NCBI GenBank assembly: GCA_945883665.1
Contig: CAMCXV010000005.1
Span: 1 to 39,815, forward strand
Source: Rickettsia typhi
Lineage (GTDB): Bacteria > Pseudomonadota > Alphaproteobacteria > Rickettsiales > Rickettsiaceae
DNA: 39,815 nt
Direction: 5' to 3'
The notes under the pieces were generated by a model. The model worked only from the letters and a program-made list of their open reading frames with translations, was not told where the DNA came from and ran no database searches. The translations under genes were made by a program, and so were the position numbers. Position 1 is the stretch's first letter; each line of letters opens with the position of its first letter. Positions 35,984 through 39,815 of the stretch are shown in pieces.

Positions 35984-38900
35984 ATGGGCTCTAATCAGCT
36001 GTATTTTTTTAAAGATAAAAGATTCTTGCCAATATTTATTGTGCAGTTTTGTGGATGTTTGAATGATAATATATTAAAAAACGCTCTTATAATCTTAATT
36101 ACATTTACAATATCGGAAAACTTCAGCGTTCCACCCTACATATTGGTGATGCTTGCTAATGTTTTGTTCATTTCTCCTTTTGTGATTTTTGCAAGCTTGG
36201 CAGGGCAAATAGCCGACCGTTATGAAAGATCAAAAATTGTTAAAATCATAAAATTCTTGGAGATTATAATAATATTGCTCTCAGCTTACGGTTTTTACAA
36301 TGAAAATTTAATAATTTTATTTTTTGCCTTAACCGTTATGGGTATACATTCAACTTTTTTTGGTCCTATTAAATATAGTGTGCTACCAGATCACTTAAAG
36401 AAAGAAGAGCTTCTTGGTGCTAATGGATATATAGAAGCAGGAACATTTATATCTATAATGTTTGGCACTATGATTGGAGGTTTTTATAATTTTGATGGGA
36501 ATTTAGTTATTTCAGTTGCTATTATTATAGCAATAATAGGATTTGCAGCTAGCTTTTTTATGCCTCTTTCAGGAAATACAAACCCTGATATTAAAATTAA
36601 TCTAAACATTGTAGCAGAAAGTATATCGATAGTAAAATATGCTTCTTCAAGAAATAAGGTTTATTTAGCTATTTTAGGAATTTCTTGGTTTTGGTTTATT
36701 GGCGCAGCAATTCTGGCTCAGATACCTATTTTAACTAGAGAAACTTTAGGAGCAGATGAAAGTGTAGCTAGTTTATTTTTGGTGATATTCTCAATTGGTG
36801 TAGGTGTAGGGTCATTTGTATGTAATAAAATTTTAGCTAACAATATTACGACAAAATATGTTTTTATTGCAGCTGTTGGTATAAGTTTATTTGGCATCGA
36901 TTTACACTTTGCTACTAGAATTGCTGAAATTACTTATCATCCTGAGCATTTAAAAAGCATTGCTGAATTTTTGTCAAAACTTCATTATTTGAGAATATTA
37001 TTTGACTTATTTTGTCTTTCTGCTTTTGGTGGTTTTTATGTAGTACCATTATTTGCGGTAATGCAATATTTTACATCTCCTGCTTATAGATCTAGGGTAA
37101 TTGCAGCCAATAATTTAATTAATTCGATTTTTATGGCTGGTTCTACAGCTATATTGTCATTACTTTTTTACATGAGATTTTCTATACCATCCGTTATTTT
37201 AATAATAAGTATTTTGAATTTTGTGATTGCTCTTCATATATATAAATTTATCCCAAATACAAAAATCATTCCCCTCAAATTTTTACAAATGATTTTTAGA
37301 ACTATTTTTAGTGTTTTTTATCAAGTTGAGGTAAAAGGAATTGAGAATTACAGAAAAGCTGGAAAAAGAACTGTTATAATTGCAAATCATCTATCTTATA
37401 TTGATCCAATCTTGATAGCAACTTACATACCAGAAAATATTCAATTCGCTATTAATATATCAGTATCTAAAAAATGGTGGGTTAGACCATTTTTAACTCT
37501 AGCTCGTACTTATCCTATTGATCCCAACAATCCTATGGCTATCAAAAGCTTAATTGAAGAGGTGAAAAAAAATAAAAAAATTGCAATTTTTCCCGAAGGA
37601 AGAATCAGTATTACTGGAGCTTTAATGAAAGTCTATGAAGGTCCAGCTATGATAGCTGATAAATCAAATGCTACTATTTTACCAATCAGAGTTGATGGAA
37701 CTCAATTTACTTGTTTCTCAAAAATGAGTAATATATTGAAAACTAGCTTTGCTTTAAGAAGAAAAATCACTATTACTATTCTGCCACCTGAAAAAGTTAA
37801 TCCACCTGAAAATCTAAATAGCAGGGAAAGAAGAAAATATATTAGTCAAGCTCTCTATGATATAATGAGGGATATGATGTTTGAAAGCTCAGATTACAAA
37901 CAAACATTATTCCAATCATTGATTAATTCTGCTAAATTGTTTGGCATGAATAGAAAAATTTTAGAAGATATAGATGGTAATAACAGTACTTATCGATCTA
38001 TTTTCTTGAAGTCATTTATTCTGAGTGATTTAATTGCCAAGCAAACAAAAATTGGAGAAAAAGTAGGAATTATGTTGCCTAATATGGTTGGTAGTGTGAT
38101 TAGTTTTTTTGCTATGCAATCTTCTGGAAGAGTTCCTGCCATAATTAATTTTACCTCAGGAGCAAGTAATATAATTTCATCTTGCAGGACTTCTGAAACC
38201 AGTATTATTTACACCTCTTTAAAGTTTATTGAAAAAGCAGAGCTGGAAAAACTTGTTAATCTATTATTAGAGAATGGAATAAAAATAATATATTTAGAGG
38301 ATTTAAAAAAATATGTTACCCCTTTCTTAAAAATTAAGTCTATGATTGGTAGTATTTTCCCACAAATTTATTACGAATATCTTTGTCAAAAAAGGGATGA
38401 TCAACTACCTGCTGTTGTGCTTTTTACTTCTGGTACGGAAGGTAAGCCAAAGGCTGTTGTTTTATCCCATAGAAATATACAGTCGAACCGTTGCCAAGCT
38501 CTTTCTATAATTGATTTCAACACTCATGATTTAGCTTTTAATGCTCTTCCTTTGTTTCATAGTTTTGGCATGACTGCAACAATGATCATGATGCTTGGAG
38601 GGGTTAAAATATTCTTATATCCATCTCCTCTTCATTACAGAATAATTCCTGAAGTAATTTATGATATAGGCGCAACAATAATGTTTGGAACAGATAGTTT
38701 TTTAGCTGCCTATGCTTCTTATGCGCATGCATATGATTTTTATTCAATAAGGTATGTTATAGCAGGAGCAGAAAAACTTAAGGAAGCTACAAGGCAGACA
38801 TGGCTTGATAAATTTGGTGTGAGAATACTTGAAGCTTACGGCGCAACAGAAGCATCCCCAGCAATTGCTACAAATACGCCAATGTATTACAAAGCTGGTT

Positions 38901-39454
38901 CTGTTGGAAGATTTTTACCAAAAATTCAATATTTTTTAAAACCAGTTGATGGCATTCATAATGGAGGAAGGCTTTGCGTAAAAGGACCCAATATAATGCT
39001 TGGTTATATTAAACCAGAAAATCCTGGTGTAATAGAAAGACCATTTGTAGAGAAGCTAGGTAACGACTGGTACGATACTGGTGATATAGTAAACGTTGAT
39101 TCAGAGGGTTATATAACAATATTAGGTCGTCAAAAAAGGTTTGCTAAGATTGCAGGAGAAATGATTTCACTTGCAGCTGTAGAGGAACTAATAGATAAAA
39201 TAAATAGTCAACAAGCTAACAATGTAGCTGTTTCTATTCCAGATAACAAAAAAGGAGAAAAAATCTTATTATTCACGACTATAAAAGATTTAACAAGAGA
39301 TAAAATCTCTAAAAAAGTAAAAGAAAATGGGGTTTCGGAATTATATATACCATCAATTATAATTGTCCTTGCAGAAATACCTTTGCTTGCTAGTGGTAAA
39401 ACTAATTATTTAAAAATAAGTGAACTTTGCCAAGAGTATATTAAAGCTACTTAA
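35984..39454 (+). CDS. aas: Three-domain MFS transporter / PlsC acyltransferase / acyl-ACP ligase (Aas type)
   Basis: The 1156-residue protein joins a major-facilitator lysophospholipid-transporter-like domain (about residues 1-420, twelve membrane segments, with the A-loop motif GQIADRYERSK), a PlsC-type acyltransferase (about 440-630), and an AMP-forming acyl ligase (about 650-1156). The acyltransferase has the NHLSYID catalytic H-x4-D (His469, Asp474) and FPEGRIS. The ligase has the P-loop FTSGTEGKPKAVVLSHRN, AYGATEASPA, and YDTGDIV followed by the terminal SGKTNYLK lysine. It likely imports lysophospholipid and reacylates it with a fatty acid activated at the same protein. In E. coli LplT and Aas are separate proteins; the fused form is typical of Alphaproteobacteria. 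Confidence 0.92.
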   Translation: MGSNQLYFFKDKRFLPIFIVQFCGCLNDNILKNALIILITFTISENFSVPPYILVMLANVLFISPFVIFASLAGQIADRYERSKIVKIIKFLEIIIILLSAYGFYNENLIILFFALTVMGIHSTFFGPIKYSVLPDHLKKEELLGANGYIEAGTFISIMFGTMIGGFYNFDGNLVISVAIIIAIIGFAASFFMPLSGNTNPDIKINLNIVAESISIVKYASSRNKVYLAILGISWFWFIGAAILAQIPILTRETLGADESVASLFLVIFSIGVGVGSFVCNKILANNITTKYVFIAAVGISLFGIDLHFATRIAEITYHPEHLKSIAEFLSKLHYLRILFDLFCLSAFGGFYVVPLFAVMQYFTSPAYRSRVIAANNLINSIFMAGSTAILSLLFYMRFSIPSVILIISILNFVIALHIYKFIPNTKIIPLKFLQMIFRTIFSVFYQVEVKGIENYRKAGKRTVIIANHLSYIDPILIATYIPENIQFAINISVSKKWWVRPFLTLARTYPIDPNNPMAIKSLIEEVKKNKKIAIFPEGRISITGALMKVYEGPAMIADKSNATILPIRVDGTQFTCFSKMSNILKTSFALRRKITITILPPEKVNPPENLNSRERRKYISQALYDIMRDMMFESSDYKQTLFQSLINSAKLFGMNRKILEDIDGNNSTYRSIFLKSFILSDLIAKQTKIGEKVGIMLPNMVGSVISFFAMQSSGRVPAIINFTSGASNIISSCRTSETSIIYTSLKFIEKAELEKLVNLLLENGIKIIYLEDLKKYVTPFLKIKSMIGSIFPQIYYEYLCQKRDDQLPAVVLFTSGTEGKPKAVVLSHRNIQSNRCQALSIIDFNTHDLAFNALPLFHSFGMTATMIMMLGGVKIFLYPSPLHYRIIPEVIYDIGATIMFGTDSFLAAYASYAHAYDFYSIRYVIAGAEKLKEATRQTWLDKFGVRILEAYGATEASPAIATNTPMYYKAGSVGRFLPKIQYFLKPVDGIHNGGRLCVKGPNIMLGYIKPENPGVIERPFVEKLGNDWYDTGDIVNVDSEGYITILGRQKRFAKIAGEMISLAAVEELIDKINSQQANNVAVSIPDNKKGEKILLFTTIKDLTRDKISKKVKENGVSELYIPSIIIVLAEIPLLASGKTNYLKISELCQEYIKAT

Positions 39455-39561
39455 ATAATCGTATTTTATAAGATTTAATGACTCTGTAATAGACTTTGTG
39501 TAAGTTAAAAAAGAAATGGTAGAAGCACCATAGATTTAAGATAACTTATATGAGGAAAAAG

Positions 39562-39690
39562 ATGAGCAAGAAAACAAAGAAAATAGATCAACAAATAGAT
39601 TCTATAAATCACATTAATCTAACAAATAAAATAGTAGAAGAATTATTATCAAAGGCTAATCCTGGAGTGTCAATAAGCGTTGAAAATTGA
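39562..39690 (+). pseudogene. Short 5' gene fragment truncated at the IS21-type element
   Basis: After a TGAGGAA ribosome binding site, an ATG opens a 42-codon frame: MSKKTKKIDQQIDSINHINL, then TNKIVEELLSKANPGVSISV and EN. It stops exactly at the border of the IS21-like terminal repeat (the stop TGA lies in TTGACCC). The upstream GACTTTGTGTAAGTTAA at about 39491 resembles an IS256-family (mutator) terminus, and the N-terminus could be that transposase's start. This suggests one IS inserted into another. Identification of the host gene is inference; the truncation by the repeat is directly visible. Confidence 0.45.
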
Positions 39691-39720
39691 CCCACTAAGT
39701 GCGTCCAAAATTGACCCACT
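39683..39720. repeat. Tandem terminal repeats of an IS21-type element
   Basis: AAAATTGACCCACT occurs twice, at 39683-39696 and 39707-39720, with a 24-base period. IS21-family elements carry such multiple subterminal repeats for transposase binding. The position just beyond the istB stop fits the right end of the element. Confidence 0.65.
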
Positions 39721-39734
39721 TCGATTACAAAATA

Positions 39735-39815
39735 TTAGCTTCTTTTTTTCATACGATGACTCTCGTTTCCAGTTTCTATAATATCACAATTGTGGCAAAT
39801 TCTATCAAGCAATGC
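39735..39815 (-). CDS. istB: IS21 family transposition helper ATPase IstB, C-terminal end only
   Basis: The minus strand from the window edge reads ALLDRICHNCDIIETGNESH and RMKKRS before a TAA at 39735-39737, 27 codons including the stop. LLDRxxHxCxIIETGNESxR is the well conserved C-terminus of IstB, the AAA+ partner of the IS21 transposase IstA. Only this end lies in the window, so whether the gene is intact is unknown. Confidence 0.8.
   Translation of the reverse strand, partial: ALLDRICHNCDIIETGNESHRMKKRS

Larger units (their letters stand above)
39683..39815 (-). mobile_element. End of an IS21-family insertion sequence, cut by window edge
   Basis: The segment combines the subterminal TTGACCCACT repeats with the last codons of an istB gene reading inward from the right edge. 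The element continues beyond the window. Its exact outer boundary is uncertain by a few bases because no second end or target duplication can be seen. Confidence 0.7.

Noticed and set aside
1..39815. CRISPR array, prophage or rRNA genes
   Set aside because: No regularly spaced direct repeats, no phage structural or integrase genes, and no rRNA signature sequences were seen.

Overview
The window is a compact, AT-rich, mostly housekeeping stretch from an alphaproteobacterium that I place in Rickettsiaceae. The evidence is a close match to the 17-kDa rickettsial surface lipoprotein, the gene orders sdhC-sdhD-sdhA-sdhB-(small ORF)-tilS-ftsH and cvpA-tatC-serS, an alphaproteobacterial TrcR (DUF1013), and a broken RalF (Sec7) effector gene. 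A complete flagellar stator pair (motA-motB) does not fit the non-motile genera Rickettsia and Orientia. It points instead to a flagellated member of the family, for example a protist-associated lineage; this placement is inference.

Layout. 1-814: accessory left edge, with a partial Rpn/PD-(D/E)XK transposase-nuclease gene and decayed sequence. 815-4004, minus strand: cation efflux transporter, tadA, motA, motB. 4114-6213, plus: 17-kDa lipoprotein, a 62-nt branched palindrome, znuC-znuB. 6204-6503, minus: ralF pseudogene abutting the znuB end. 6817-10830, plus: trcR, 5-formyl-THF cyclo-ligase, cvpA, tatC, serS. 10947-14799: a small coiled-coil membrane protein, then coxB-coxA-ctaB. 14810-17088, minus: GST-like protein, RNase P RNA, xthA, tRNA-Phe. 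17356-28630, plus: sdhCDAB, a small secreted or membrane protein, tilS, ftsH, trxB, dnaB, nagZ, sodB. 28631-29166: non-genic, with hairpins and a decayed reading frame. 29167-32835, minus: D,D-carboxypeptidase, IalB-like protein, tRNA-Val, RNase J. 32888-39454, plus: PAP2 phosphatase, nadK, ctaG, coxC, and a large MFS/acyltransferase/acyl-ACP ligase fusion. 39455-39815: accessory right edge, with a truncated small ORF running into the end of an IS21-type element (istB 3' end).

Functionally the window is dominated by aerobic energy metabolism: succinate dehydrogenase, and cytochrome c oxidase subunits I-III with the heme (CtaB) and copper (CtaG) assembly factors. It also carries envelope and peptidoglycan maintenance, RNA processing (RNase P, RNase J, TilS, TadA), and metal handling (Znu, CDF, SOD). 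The most informative observations are the recently broken ralF gene, the stator genes in a Rickettsiaceae background, the branched palindrome before znuC, a 10-G tract inside sodB, and apparently nested insertion sequences at the right edge.
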